Under the pieces are notes generated by a model. It made no database searches and was not told the DNA's origin. It worked only from the letters and a program-made list of their open reading frames with translations. From Platanthera guangdongensis (lineage: Eukaryota > Streptophyta > Magnoliopsida > Asparagales > Orchidaceae): a stretch of DNA of 64,000 bases. The translations under genes and the position numbers were made by a program. Below are positions 35,715 to 48,056 of the stretch, piece by piece; position 1 is the stretch's first letter, and each line of letters starts with the position of its first letter. The DNA is taken from contig CM077151.1 in the NCBI GenBank assembly GCA_039583875.1, forward strand, positions 106,100,609 through 106,164,608, written 5' to 3'.

Positions 35715-38700
35715 TGTAACGTCCTGAATCACTCTAGGCCCCTAGTGTGTGTGTTTTGAGTCAGGAGGGTTGACTCGAGTCCTGAGAAGTGCAGGGAATT
35801 GGACTGCACTTGTGGAGAAGTGGAGAAATCAGTGTAAAAAGACACGGGTAGTGACACGGGTAGTGACACGGGTAGTGACACGGGTAGTGACACGGGTAGC
35901 GACACGGGTAGCGACACGGGTAGCGACACGGCCGTGTCCCTACCCGTGTGCGTCGAGTTGAGCTCGACGAGCCGTGTCGAGACTGACGAGCTGTGTCGAC
36001 ACCAAGTGACACGGGTAGTGACACGGCCGTGTCCCTACCCGTGTGCGTCGAGTTGAGCTCGACGAGCCGTGTCGAGATCGTCGAGCTGTGTCGACACCAA
36101 GTGACACGGGTAGTGACACGGCCGTGTCCCTACCCGTGTGCGTCGAGTTGAGCTCGACGAGCCGTGTCGAGATCGTCGAACTGTGTCGACACCAAGTGAC
36201 ACGGGTAGTGACACAGGCGTGTCCCTACCCGTGTGCGTCGAGTTGAGCTCGACGAGGCGTGTCGAGATGCAACCCGAGAAGAACACGGCCAAGGACACGG
36301 CCAGGCACACGGCCGTGTCATGTGGACACGGGTCGGGACACGGGCGTGTCCCTACCCGTGTCAAGTATTGAACCGACATGGAAACTGTCGTTGCCGCTTC
36401 GCCAGGCAGGACACGGGTAAGGACACGGCCGTGTCCCTACCCGTGTCATATTTTATATATAAGGGGGACAGAAAATCCTAGCCGTTTTCATGTTCATTTC
36501 ATCCCCAAATTCCTGTGAGAACTCCTGGTGAGAGGGAAACTGCTGGAGCAAGTTCTACCGAAGGAGATCCGCCATTGCCGTGAAAAAGAAGATGCCGCCA
36601 AGGAGAACTACGAGATCCATGGCCGGAAATGGTGGTACCGCTGGAGCCAATGTGAGTTTCCTACCCTCTCCCTTGGTGCTAGATCTATAGTTATTTTCCT
36701 AAGAGAGACATCGACTCAAGAGAGTCTTGATGGTGAGGAGGAGTTTTCTAGGAAAGGCCATGCTAAGACTTGTGTCTTAGGTTTTAGATCTCTTCAACCA
36801 CGCCCTTCTTCAATGTGATGATAAGTGATGGTTTCGTGAAGGGTTTTGGCCTCTTGAGGGTGAATAAGGGAGGAGGTTTTCTGGAATGATTTGGGAAGAA
36901 TCGGCTTGAGGAGGAAGATGAACCGATGCCGTTCATTCCGCCTTAAGAAGCGTGCAGAATCCGTATTCTGCGCGCAGCGAACTTCATGGCCATTTTTAAG
37001 TGTGATATGGCCAGATCTGGGCTTTCGGCTAAACACGAAAGTTGAAGCCCTTGAAAATACCTTTCCAACGAATGGTTGCACGACTTCTGGCGAAGTCGGT
37101 AGCCACGGGAAAGTCTAATTGAAATTGGTGTTCTATAAATCTTGTATGCAGAAACTGCGTTCTGTACGCAGCGGACTTCAAGTCCGCTTTCAAATAGGAT
37201 AATGTCAAATTTGGGTCGAGGCCTGAATACGAGAGTTGTAGATCTCGGAAAGACCTTTCCATCGTGGGGTTACACGTCTTCACCGGATTCCTGTAGCTTC
37301 GGGAATCTCCGGTCGAAGTTGCTGTCCAGATGCAGCCTGCACCTAATTTCTGGGCTTAATGGAAAATGAATTTTGATTCGGTGGAATTAATAATGCAAGA
37401 TACTTGGCTTGGCTGAACACTTATGAGTATTCATTTGTTGCATGATTGTAGTAGCTTATTAATCAGATTTCATATTATCAAATTATGAAGCAATCTTATT
37501 TAAATGAATTGAATTGGTAGAAATTGAAAGATGGAAAATTGGGCACTTCATGTTTATATTATGACATTATCAAATGGAAAGTGTGTTAGATCTTCATATG
37601 CCCACCATATTTATATTACATTGTCATCATTTGGAAAGTCATATAGATGAATAGATTATGATCATGGACATGTTTGATTAATGAAACAAGTCTTGTAGTC
37701 CAATACTTAGAGAGTCGTCTCCCTACGGGTAGTATTGTGAAGGGATGTAAGTGCGGTGTTGACCGTCACTTGTTTTGATTGTGTTGAGATAAGGTGTGGA
37801 TGGATGGTTGGGCTGTGTCCTCGTGTTTACTTCCGAGGCCCCTTCCATGATATGTTGTTGTGGTATTTGCATGTGGTGTGAGTCGACACGCGGTGTCGTA
37901 ATCTTGGGTTAAGGATAGTGTGGCAGGTCTACGGGCTCGCCAGTCGTCACACCGACGGGAGTTGGCAGTTAGACTTGGTCGGTTTGGGCTGTGTCCTCAG
38001 TGTTCACGTCCCGAGGCCCCTCCGGCCATGTGAACGGTTGGGCTGTGTCCTCGTGCTTTCTTCCGAGGCCCCTTCCGGGTCACGCAAGGCCAGTTCGGGC
38101 TGTGTTCTTGGTGCACATCTACCCAAGACCCCGCTGGGCCATAATACGCATGGGCTCCGCTGTTGTGCTCTTAGCGTTGAGGCGTACGGAGGCCTAGGTG
38201 AAGTAGTGTGATACCCGCCTAGTAGTAGAAGTGCCCGTTCTACTGTCACCGCCTGGCCACGGCGGCTGATGCCTGAGAGGTTAGCTACCTGCTCGAAAAG
38301 TGGGAACTATAGTCTGTGTCGACATAGCAATTGCATGGGTGTGCATGGGTGAGTCATTGCATAGCATTCATAGCATTTCATAACATTGCACAACAAGATC
38401 CTCATCGTATAAGTTTGTATGGGCACTCCTATACGATGAGTTACTTTATGTAACTCGATCCTTAACTTATAAGTTTGTATGGACATTCTTATAAGTTAAG
38501 TTACTTTTCTGTTGTAGATTTCCTTACACCTGTTGTTATATGATGATAGCTTGTAGAACTGCTAGATTATACATTATATTCATGTACCTTGCCACCTGCT
38601 TATACTCCTTTACTTGCATACTTGTTATATACTATACTCTTGTTCCTTTTCTCCGCCCGGTGCCGAGGAGTCGCCGGGGGAACGGTTGCTACGTCTTCCT

Positions 38701-39135
38701 TTTTAGGAGGTCACGCCGCAGGGAGAGCAGCCGCAGACTACGCAGCAGGACAGCCAGGCCAGGACGACAGGGCCTGATGTGACGGTGCCGTCGATACCGT
38801 CGGTTACTGATGTTAGTATTTTGATTACTCTGATGTAGCCCGTTTGGGCAATGATTAGCTGTACTCTGATATTTTGTAGAAGCATGTTTAGCTTCTCATC
38901 ATTTCATGTTTTGGACATTATATATTACTTAGTGTGGATTTTGACTTCTCTTGCGTATTTATTTGGTTGGGTTTGCATGATTTATTGATATTGTTGTAGC
39001 CGGCGGAATAGGCGTCTTGTGGTACAGGTTAGCCCGTGTGCTAATGTTACCGCAAGGTGGCTCTTCCGGGCATAAGACTCCCCCTTCGTGCCGTGTTTTG
39101 GGATCCGGGGAGGGGGGGGGGGGGGGGGTCTTACA
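35715..39135 (+). repeat. 3' LTR of gypsy B
   Basis: Colinear with the 5' LTR. It has one more GACACGGGTAG unit, scattered substitutions, a deletion of about 33 bp near 38685 and a longer G run before GTCTTACA. The 90 bases between the pol stop and this LTR hold nothing recognisable apart from GGGGATGAAA. Confidence 0.9.
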
Positions 39136-40812
39136 CCAGAAGCGTTGAGTGAATGCATTTCAATCAATACTTAGAACCAAAGCGTTGAGTAAAGCTCAAA
39201 CAGTCAAAGCCTGAGAGAAGTTGATACGAGTTCTGGCTAAGTACAAAAGCATTGAGTGAAGGCAGTTCACTCAACGCCTAGAAGGGAAAGGGTTGACAAA
39301 ACACAGTTCAGTTAGTGCCGCAATATTGTTTGACTTGGAAATCTATCTAAAGACAAATGCATTGAGTGAAGACAACTCGCTCAATGCCTATTCAACAAAA
39401 AATCAGTCTAAGCATAGAAGAATTGAGTGAAGGTAGTTGACTCAATGCCTATTCAATAAAACAGACAAAGGCAGAAAGCGTTGAGTGAAGACAACTCACT
39501 CAATGCCTTGATAAAGAGAAAATTGACTAAGTCCAGAAGCATTGAGTGATCAAGGCTCACTCAATGCCTAGTCAGTTTTGCCACAATTGTTAATATTCGT
39601 TGAGTGATGAATGATCACTCAATGCCTGGTGGTGCAGAATTCTGCCTAAGTGTTTTGGCGTTGAGTGGCAAGTCTTCACTCAATACTTATGCTGAATTGT
39701 CTGAATTTGGCTAAATCCATAGGTACTGAGTCATGATGATGTAAGCAGAAATTCAAATATTATGTTAATGGAACAGTAGAAAACAAATGGCACCTCTTGC
39801 CTGTTGTACATCAATTAATGATAAATAAAAGTTGCAGCTACCTACTCCAGGTGGTCCAACTGCTCAAAGAGTCGTTGGACGACGGGATACAAAAGTGGTA
39901 TTCTAAGGAAGACGGAATAAACTTTTGGAAATTGATAGCTTTGTGTTCTTCCTTTGAACAGAGTTGTAGAGCTTGAAGAAATTACCTTTACTATTGATCT
40001 CAAAGTTTAAGAAAGATAGTTGTTGTCATTTTCACCTTCAACAGCAAGATAGAGGATTTATCTCTTTGAGGTAGAAAAAGGAACAAAGCAAGCCCTAGTT
40101 ACAGTCACTTCATAGCTCAAGCGAAACATTCTTGAAGATCCATCCTTGGAGCTGTGAAGTAGATATGGCTGAGTTATCTCAGTTCAGGAAGAGGCAGACT
40201 CAGAGATTATTTCTCTAGAGTCAATCTACATCAACAACGAACACTTCTTTTTGTAGGATCTTAACTGATCTGAGTGTAAGCCTCAACTATAAAGGTTGAG
40301 GTAGGATCTTTTCTATAGATCTGAGCTGTAGGGCCTTTCTGCCTGAGTTGTAGGATTCTAGTTGAGAATCTGAGTTGTAGGAGAGTTACTCTCTGATGTA
40401 GGATCCAATAGTGGATCTGAGTGTAGGACTTTGAGTTAAAGATTTAGGTAGGTGTTCTAGAGCAGATCACTGAGTGTAGGAGAATATTTCTCTGAGTGTA
40501 GGGCCTTGGACCTGAGGTAGAACTTGGAAGAGTATGAGAGATCCGGAGGGATCTGTTTTGTAAGCTCTTTGAGCCGAGTTTGGAGAAGTTGGTCGTGTCT
40601 AACACACTGTTAGAAAGGTGAGAGGGACTGTGGATGTACCCAAATCTTGGGGAACCACTAGAAATATATATGTGTTGATTGTGTATTCTTGAAAGCTAAC
40701 ATAACAATAATTCACAACACACATAAGTAACAAAATAGTAGAAGAAGACACAAAAACCTATTCACCACCCCCCCGTTAGTTGTTTTGATACTCTTGAAAC
40801 TAAAGTCTTACA
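39136..40812 (+). repeat. Partial LTR of a second SIRE-like family
   Basis: The downstream half follows the SIRE-like LTR plan: GAGTGTAGG/GTTGTAGGG repeats (40262-40520), the GTGGATGTACCCAAA ... TTGGGGAACCACTA motif and a C-rich tail (CACCCCCCCG). The upstream half has a different inverted-motif array (39139-39700): GTTGAGTGA and TCACTCAA units alternating about every 60 bp. The 5' end is missing at the gypsy B junction, and no primer site follows the 3' end. Confidence 0.75.
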
Positions 40813-41762
40813 GGGGCGGATAGGGTACTAGATGTACAACCTCGGGCTCGCCGAGGGTATCTCAATGAGAAGTGCTAAGTTAGGGGCGAGAGGGCGAGAG
40901 GATTGCAGGGGCAAGTGGGGCCATACGGTCGACTCGCCAGTACTTTAAAGAGGCAAAACACTGTGGGCGAGACGGTAGTAGCGGGGCAGGAGAGACGGCC
41001 CTCGTGGCATATGCTGGCCTCTTGTGGCAAGATTCCTCTCGCGAGGAGAGGGACTCGCATGAAGAGCTGATAAGCTCCTCTCGCCCGCCGGTTATTTTCT
41101 CACTTACCATATGTGAAGAGGTGTTTTTACTTTCTTACCCCCAAGAGGTGATTTTACTCTTTTACCCCAGGTAATTTTACCCTTTTTCCCTTTGGGGTTT
41201 GCGTATAACTCTTCAGAACAGCGGAGTTTGGCTGTTGGCAAACCCAACCAATGGTATTTTGGAAATTTCAGGTCGGTTCAGTTTGGTTTTTGGCAGGTCA
41301 AACTCAGAGGCCTACAAGTAGACTGATAAGGTGACTTGAAGAAGGTTATTGAACCCTTTCTTCTTCTTCCTCTAAGAAACCTAGCTCAGTACTGGCTAGG
41401 GAGGGGAAGAACTTCTAATTCTTCCGAGTAAGAGGTGGGACCTCCAAGCTGAAGCCCATGGTCTATTTCTAGTTCTGAGACTCATGTCGAGAAGGAGGTT
41501 TGAGAAGAGTAGGTGTGGGTTGCAACTTTAGGTCCGAACTCTAGGTGAAGTCGGGCTACTGGCTTCAACATTTTTGGTGCGGTGAGCAAGGACCGCAGCC
41601 TACATAAAAGAATGTTGAACTACCTCATGACGGGGAATCTCGGAGAAGGAAACGGGGACAGGCCCCAGAACCCGGGAGGATTTGTAGTAAGGGAAAAATT
41701 CATGGTGTCCATCAAAGGCATCATGGACATATTGCAGGGGATCTCGCGGCAAGGCGACTGTG
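40813..41762 (+). other. Unassigned LTR-element fragment
   Basis: GC-rich sequence with CTCGCC/GGCGAG motifs is followed by repeated TTTTAC...TTACCCC pieces (41123-41190). A possible LTR end (GGCTTCAACA, 41570) is followed by TTTTGGTGCGGTGAGC, which could be a primer site for a tRNA I cannot name. Short frames after it are not recognisable as gag. Confidence 0.35.
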
Positions 41763-42105
41763 ATGGCGAGGATGCTGATGCGGTCGTGGATCCACGACAT
41801 CGAGAGTTCATGGATTGGGACGGTCGTTGACGCAAGCTCAAGGATGGGAGTCTACCACGACTTGTCTTCGCCAACGCCGCCGCCGCTACATGTTTTTGCA
41901 CGTCGCCCTCCACCGCCAATAAATGAAATATATAATTATAATTATATATTTTATCATTAATATTTTAGCATTTTTATTTCCAAGCATTTCATTATTATTT
42001 TAATTTCATGTAATGATGGGTGCCTATAACCATCAAGAGTATTTTAATTTCATGCATTTAAATTTTGCATTATTTTTTTATTTCATGATGGGTGCATATA
42101 ACTAT

Positions 42106-43746
42106 TGATGAAGAATTTTATAGTTTTGAAAATTATATCCAAACTATAATCTCGAAATAGGCAAGTGCACCTATCGAAATTTAGTATAGGAAATGTCGTA
42201 TTAGACTCGGGGCCTGTTGATTACTCCTACTCACGCAAATTAATATTATTTTATCGATTAATAAAAGAAGTGAATTAAAATTACAACTAGAAAATAAACT
42301 AAAACGAAAACACCTGATCTAGACTTACTTTATAATAAAATAAACATCATCATTAAGGTAAACTTCTAAATTACCTACTTCGACCGTGGAGGTTCCTAAA
42401 TTACGAAAACGCCTCTCTCGAGAATACGCTCTCGACTAAACTTAGGTTGATCGATTAAGACCTCTCGGCCAGTCGAAACCCCTAAGCCTGCTTTAGGAAG
42501 TGAACCCCTCTATTGAATTTCACTCCAATCCAGAAGAGTTATGTCGTCCTCTCTCGAGGAGTGCAATCAACTCCTTTTATCTTTGAGTGATCTCCCCGTA
42601 TCCGCAACCTCTCCGTCATTTAGGATATGGATCTTAGATCGAAATCGGAAGTAATAAATCAAAGATAAATCAGAAGCGATAAATCAAGAGTTGACAAAAA
42701 GAAGAAGACTAATTTATTCCAAAGCTTGACAAGATCAAGTGCAAATAGAATTAGATTCTCATTATCATAATAGAAGGATACATGAAGAGAAAAGCAAAGA
42801 CATTCTAAAAATCAAAAAGCTAGAATTAAAGACTACAATTATGAAATTGGAATTATAGGAAAGAAAATACATAAAACAGGAAAACTAGCTACTTAACTAC
42901 TCCTAGATTGACCTCTTTGTCCCCTCTCCAAAGCTTCTGGCTCGATCTGGAATTTATAGAAATTTTTCTTGAAGGTCACGCCCTAGGTCACGCCCGTGAC
43001 CTAGGGCGTGTTAGGCTCGGAAACGCCGTCTTGAAAGCTCGGGAACGTTGGAGGAGAAATCGTCAAAATTTGTTAAATGGCGGGTCACGCCCCTAGGTCA
43101 CGCCCGTGACCTAGGGCGTGTCACTTCAGTTTCTGGAAAACCGCGGGAATCTGAAAACGGCGGGAGTAAATTCTGGCAGTTCCTGAAGTGTCACGCCCCT
43201 AGGTCACGCCCGTGACCTAGGGCGTGTACTGACCGGGTCAGCAAACGACTGGAAACGACGCATTCTGGCATCAATTCGGCAGTTTCGGGTTAGTCACGCC
43301 CTAGGTCACGCCCGTGACAGGGGGGCGTGTACTTAGGAAATGTTCTAGAATTGCCCCGGGAAGATTTCTGGGGAAAATTATTTTCTTGAACTAGTCACGC
43401 CCGTGTTCACCTGGTCACGCCCGTGTCCTTGGGGCGTGTACTTGTGAAATTCTCCAGATTTGTGGAGGACGTCGTCCTCTTTCCGTTGACTGGTTGCACG
43501 TCCCGTAACTCTTTCTGGTTTGAAAGTTATGGCCATTTGAATTTCAGCTATCCGTGGCCAAAAATGTTAATTTTCTCAAAATGTTTTCAGATCTTTGCCA
43601 TGAACTTGAAAATGATATTTGGAGCCCATATTGACCTGAAATATAAAAATAAATGAATTATTATATATATTAATATAAATCCAAATAAATTATACTATTT
43701 ATTTATAAAAAACTAAACTAAAATAACTATATAAATTAACTTATCA
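42106..43746 (-). repeat. 3' LTR of Athila-like element with CACGCCC palindromes
   Basis: A nested palindrome array (about 42975-43440) has 16-bp arms CACGCCCTAGGTCACG and CGTGACCTAGGGCGTG with a 2-bp centre, repeated four or five times with variants. A minus-strand TATAAAT (42952-42958) lies about 20 bp beyond it. A GAAAGTTATGGCCATTT segment at 43519 echoes the modules of LTRs A and B. Confidence 0.9.
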
Positions 43747-45107
43747 AATACCCCCACACTTAATCTTTTGCTATTCCAGAGCAAAACTATGAGAAGTATT
43801 TATAAGAAAATAATATAATTTTTTTAATCAAACTAAAAAATTATCAAATCAAAAGAGAGTTAAAAATTAATTTTAGTGATTCAAATTTTTAAGTCCTAAA
43901 ATATGATAGTAAAAAGTGAAGAGCTAAATATTTAGCAAAGTTTTCTCTAATAAAATAATTAGAACTCAAAATTAAGTATTTAGCAAACAAAATTAGATTA
44001 AAAATTATAAACACTTTTTCCACTAAAAAGAGATTTCAAGGAAAATCAAACTACTACTTATGCTCTCTTACAAATTTAATTTAAATCTAAGCAATTATAT
44101 TGGGTTTTGGGTTTGGAAAAAGGAAAATTGAAGAGATCTTAGATTGGGGGTGATGAATTTTATCCTCTCACCCCGGACAATTTTTTTCTTTTTTTGATAT
44201 TTTTTTACTTCTTTTTTTTTCTCTTCAAACAAAATTGCTTAGGAGTAATGAATTTTATCCTTTTACTCCTTTTTTTGGGGGTTGCATATGTGTACCAAGG
44301 AATACTTGATTCTCATGACATATGATCTAGCCAAAAAGAAAAAATGCATATGTGTACCAGGGGATAATGAATTTTATCCTCTTATCCCCGTGACATATGA
44401 TCTAACAAGAAAGTTAAAAAAAAAGGGAAAGGCTATCAAAAATTTAGATTAAATTAAAATTGTTGGAGAGCAACTATAGTAAGTTAAAATTTCCTAAGAA
44501 TCTTAAAGTTTAAAGTGGAGATAATTACAATCTAAAAATTGTTAAACTAAGCACTATAAAATTGAAACTAATTAAAATAAAAGAGAAAAAGGCTAAATAA
44601 ATTTCCCTAAACAAATTTACTTCATAAATTTATTTCTTAAAATCAAATCACTTAAAAATTAAATCTAACTAACTTTGATGAAATAAAAGATTAGAAAATC
44701 AAAAATTATAGAAATTCTTATAAATAAACCCAAAAGAAATTTCTGAAAAGTCACAACGAGATTAAGTAGGGGTTTATTATATTTTTTGGATTTTTTTTCT
44801 ATTTTTTTTAGATAATAAAAAAAACAAAATTTTGTAATTTTTTAAAAATTTTATATTTTTAAAAAAATTTTAAAGATTTTTTCATTTTTTTATATTTTTA
44901 GATAAAAACAATAAAGATGAATCCACCCTCATACTTAAAAATAAACATTGTCCCCAATGTTTATAAGTCAAGTAAGAGGGGAGAAATAAGAAGAAATAAA
45001 ATAAAAAAAATTTAGAAGTTTTTTTTTTAAAAAAATATTAAAGATAAACAAGGGGTGTCTCCCAAGAGCGCTTTTCTTTTTCCCGTCTTTAAGCTAGATG
45101 GTTCGGG
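43747..45107 (-). other. Noncoding AT-rich internal region with three covarying hairpins
   Basis: No coding frame is present. Three hairpins share the 14-nt loop TGAATTTTATCCTC (plus-strand reading; last base varies). Stems are GGGGTGA/TCACCCC (44147-44174), AGGAGTAA/TTACTCCT (44241-44270) and GGGGATAA/TTATCCCC (44360-44389). CATATG/CATATG arms enclose the third. In element orientation they lie between the ORF and the 3' LTR. Confidence 0.85.
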
Positions 45108-46244
45108 TTAGGAGAAAGGAAAATAAAAATTGAAATGAACGGGTAACTCCCTTAATTCTCGCTTTGGCAAAGATGCCAAAGTCGCTTGCCCGGCTACTCC
45201 TCCGCTTGCTTCTTGACTTTCCTTCTTGCAGTTGACTTGAAAATTTAGATTCAAATCACCTATGCATACCTGAGGTGATTTGAATCTTTCTAGATGAGCG
45301 GCAAATGGGTCGGGGACAACATTTGATTGCAACGGCTCATCTACTACATGAAAATCATTAGTTAAAGACAAATCAAGGAGAAGCGCGTCAGAAAAATCTT
45401 CGCAAGGAGGAGGCTCTTGCGAAGTTATAGGATTAGGTATAGGTTGTTTATTTTCTAAAATTAATTTTTCATCCGAAAATTTATTTAAAATAAAATCGTC
45501 GGAAGTATCAAGTTCATAAATTTTCGCTCCTAAAAAGTCATAAATTGTGCATGGAGATTCATTAATAGGAAGAAAATTGGGAGTAGTAGGAGGAGAAACA
45601 TATTCTTCTTCCACTCCTCCGTGTGCATCCATACACCTAACAAGCTCTTGAAATAAAAGTTGTTGTTCTTCTTTGGTATAAACAACTACTGGGGTACATG
45701 AAGAGTCATGTTCCTCATTAGCGACATTATCCGAAGGAGAAGAAAAATCATTAAAAGTAAGAAAATTCTCACCCAAATTTTGGGGGAAAGAATCAAATTG
45801 AAATTGAGAAGATTCCCCAAAATTAAGAGAGAGAGCGCGCGGTGCGTAAGAAGAACAAAAATTAGGATCTAAATAATTGTTCTCATAACTCGGAAAGTTT
45901 TTCGGTTGATCTTGCGAACAATAAAAACCAAAATCCGAGTTAGAAGTAAAATTATTTAAATCAAAATAATCATTCGCATTTGAAAAATTATTTTCATGAG
46001 AAATAATTGAATTGGAAAAATTAGTTTCATGAAAATTTAAAGCAGAATTAGCATCAAACTGAGGATAATTATTAATTTCAAAATTATTTTCATACCAAAA
46101 TTTTTTATAATAATTATAATAACAATTATCACTATGATGAGGAGCACCACAATAAGAACAAGAAATTTGATGCTGTCTTGCGGCTTGCAAAATATTGAGT
46201 TGATTTTGAAGCCTGGCTATTTGAGCGGCCAATTGAGATAACAT
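45108..46244 (-). CDS. 378-residue protein of Athila-like element (gag-like remnant)
   Basis: It starts MLSQLAAQIARLQNQLNILQAA, a heptad-like helix. A zinc-knuckle-like CSYCGAPHHSDNC (about residues 29-41, one residue short of the canonical last spacing) follows, as in Athila gag C-termini. The rest is Asn/Phe-rich, low-complexity (about 55-165), then acidic with PP motifs. No protease or RT motif is seen. It probably derives from the gag C-terminal half. A strong start is supported by proximity to the primer site (140 bp). Function in packaging is inferred. Confidence 0.65.
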   Translation of the reverse strand: MLSQLAAQIARLQNQLNILQAARQHQISCSYCGAPHHSDNCYYNYYKKFWYENNFEINNYPQFDANSALNFHETNFSNSIISHENNFSNANDYFDLNNFTSNSDFGFYCSQDQPKNFPSYENNYLDPNFCSSYAPRALSLNFGESSQFQFDSFPQNLGENFLTFNDFSSPSDNVANEEHDSSCTPVVVYTKEEQQLLFQELVRCMDAHGGVEEEYVSPPTTPNFLPINESPCTIYDFLGAKIYELDTSDDFILNKFSDEKLILENKQPIPNPITSQEPPPCEDFSDALLLDLSLTNDFHVVDEPLQSNVVPDPFAAHLERFKSPQVCIGDLNLNFQVNCKKESQEASGGVAGQATLASLPKRELRELPVHFNFYFPFS

Positions 46245-46408
46245 TTTTTATAAAAAGAAAAATAAAACAACCGTAACCTAATAGAAATGAATTTGAAAAA
46301 GAAAAGAAAAAAAAAGAATTGAGGATAGCGAAAGAGAGTGATAAAAGTAATAAAATTTGCGTTTTCAAAATATCAACAAAATAGTCCCCGGCAACGGCGC
46401 CAAAAACT

Positions 46409-48056
46409 TGATGAAGAATTTTATAGTTTTGAAAATTATATCCAAACTATAATCTCGAAATAGGCAAGTGCACCTATCGAAATTTAGTATAGGAAATGTC
46501 GTATTAGACTCGGGGCCTGTTGATTACTCCTACTCACGCAAATTAATATTATTTTATCGATTAATAAAAGAAGTGAATTAAAATTACAACTAGAAAATAA
46601 ACTAAAACGAAAACACCTGATCTAGACTTACTTTATAATAAAATAAACATCATCATTAAGGTAAACTTCTAAATTACCTACTTCGACCGTGGAGGTTCCT
46701 AAATTACGAAAACGCCTCTCTCGAGAATACGCTCTCGACTAAACTTAGGTTGATCGATTAAGACCTCTCGGCCAGTCGAAACCCCTAAGCCTGCTTTAGG
46801 AAGTGAACCCCTCTATTGGATTTCACTCCAATCCAGAAGAGTTATGTCGTCCTCTCTCGAGGAGTGCAATCAACTCCTTTTGTCTTTGAGTGATCTCCCC
46901 GTATCCGCAACCTCTCCGTCATTTAGGATATGGATCTTAGATCAAAATCGGAAGTAATAAATCAAAGATAAATCAGAAGCGATAAATCAAGAGTTGACAA
47001 AAAGAAGAAGACTAATTTATTCCAAAGCTTGACAAGATCAAGTGCAAATAGAATTAGATTCTCATTATCATAATAGAAGGATACATGAAGAGAAAAGCAA
47101 AGACATTCTAAAAATTAAAAAAGCTAGAATTAAAGACTACAATTATGAAATTGAAATTATAGGAAAGAAAAATACATAAAACAGGAAAACTAGCTACTTA
47201 ACTACTCCTAGATTGACCTCCTTGTCCCCTCTCCAAAGCTTCTGGCTCGATCTGTAATTTATAGAAATTTTTCTTGAAGGTCACGCCCTAGGTCACGCCC
47301 GTGACCTAGGGCGTGTTAGGCTCGGAACCGCCGTCTTGAAAGCTCGGGAACGTTGGAGGAGAAACCGTCAAAATTTGTTAAATGGCGGGTCACGCCCCTA
47401 GGTCACACCCGTGACCTAGGGCGTGTCACTTCAGTTTCTGGAAAACCGCGGGAAGCTGAAAACGGCGGGAGTAAATTCTGGCAGTTCCTGAAGTGTCACG
47501 CCCCTAGGTCACGCCCGTGACCTAGGGCGTGTACTGACCGGGTCAGCAAACGACTGGAAACGGCGCATTCTGGCATCAATTCGGCAGTTTCGGGTTAGTC
47601 ACGCCCGAGGTCACGCCCGTGACAGGGGGGCGTGTACTTAGGAAATGTTCCAGAATTGCCCCGGGAAGATTTCTGGGGAAAATTATTTTCTTGAACTAGT
47701 CACGCCCGTGTTCACACCCTGGTCAAGCCCGTGTCCTTGGGGCGTGTACTTGTGAAATTCTCCAGATTTGTGGAGGACGTCGTCCTCTTTCCGTTGACTG
47801 GTTGCACGTCCCGTAACTCTTTCTGGTTTGAAAGTTATGGCCATTTGAATTTCAGCTATCCGTGGCCAAAAATGTTAATTTTCTCAAAATGTTTTCAGAT
47901 CTTTGCCATGAACTTGAAAATGATATTTGGAGCCCATATTGACCTGAAATATAAAAATAAATGAATTATTATATATATTAATATAAATCCAAATAAATTA
48001 TACTATTTATTTATAAAAAAAACTAAACTAAAATAACTATATAAATTAACTTATCA
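46409..48056 (-). repeat. 5' LTR of Athila-like element
   Basis: Near-identical to 42106-43746. The palindrome array lies at about 47278-47750 and the minus-strand TATA box at 47257-47263. Single-base differences include CACACCCGTG for CACGCCCGTG at one palindrome centre. The tRNA-Asp primer site is six bases away at 46384-46402. Confidence 0.9.

Larger units (their letters stand above)
27383..39135 (+). mobile_element. Tekay-like Ty3/gypsy chromovirus B, nearly intact
   Basis: Both LTRs (27383-30819 and 35715-39135) begin TGTAACGTCC and end CTTACA, and differ by eye at few sites plus a deletion of about 33 bp in the 3' LTR. Between them lie a tRNA-iMet-type primer site, gag, a candidate intron and a single pol frame from protease to chromodomain. 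The flanking five bases (TGTCA left, CCAGA right) do not match, and the flanks belong to different elements. I see no strong polypurine tract immediately before the 3' LTR. Confidence 0.9.
42106..48056 (-). mobile_element. Athila-like non-autonomous element
   Basis: The LTRs (42106-43746 and 46409-48056) begin TGATGAAG and end TTATCA on the plus strand and are nearly identical. The target duplication ACTAT is perfect (42101-42105 and 48057-48061). The primer site complement (46384-46402) matches the tRNA-Asp type TGGCGCCGTTGCCGGGGAC, characteristic of Athila. The polypurine tract complement is at 43747-43760 (CCCCCACACTT). The internal region is only 2.66 kb, with one 378-codon frame and no pol, so it must be mobilised in trans. 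Confidence 0.85.

Noticed and set aside
41571..41590. Primer-binding site TGGTGCGGTGAGC
   Set aside because: It follows a plausible LTR end, but I cannot match it to a known plant tRNA 3' end, so it is only mentioned within the fragment entry.
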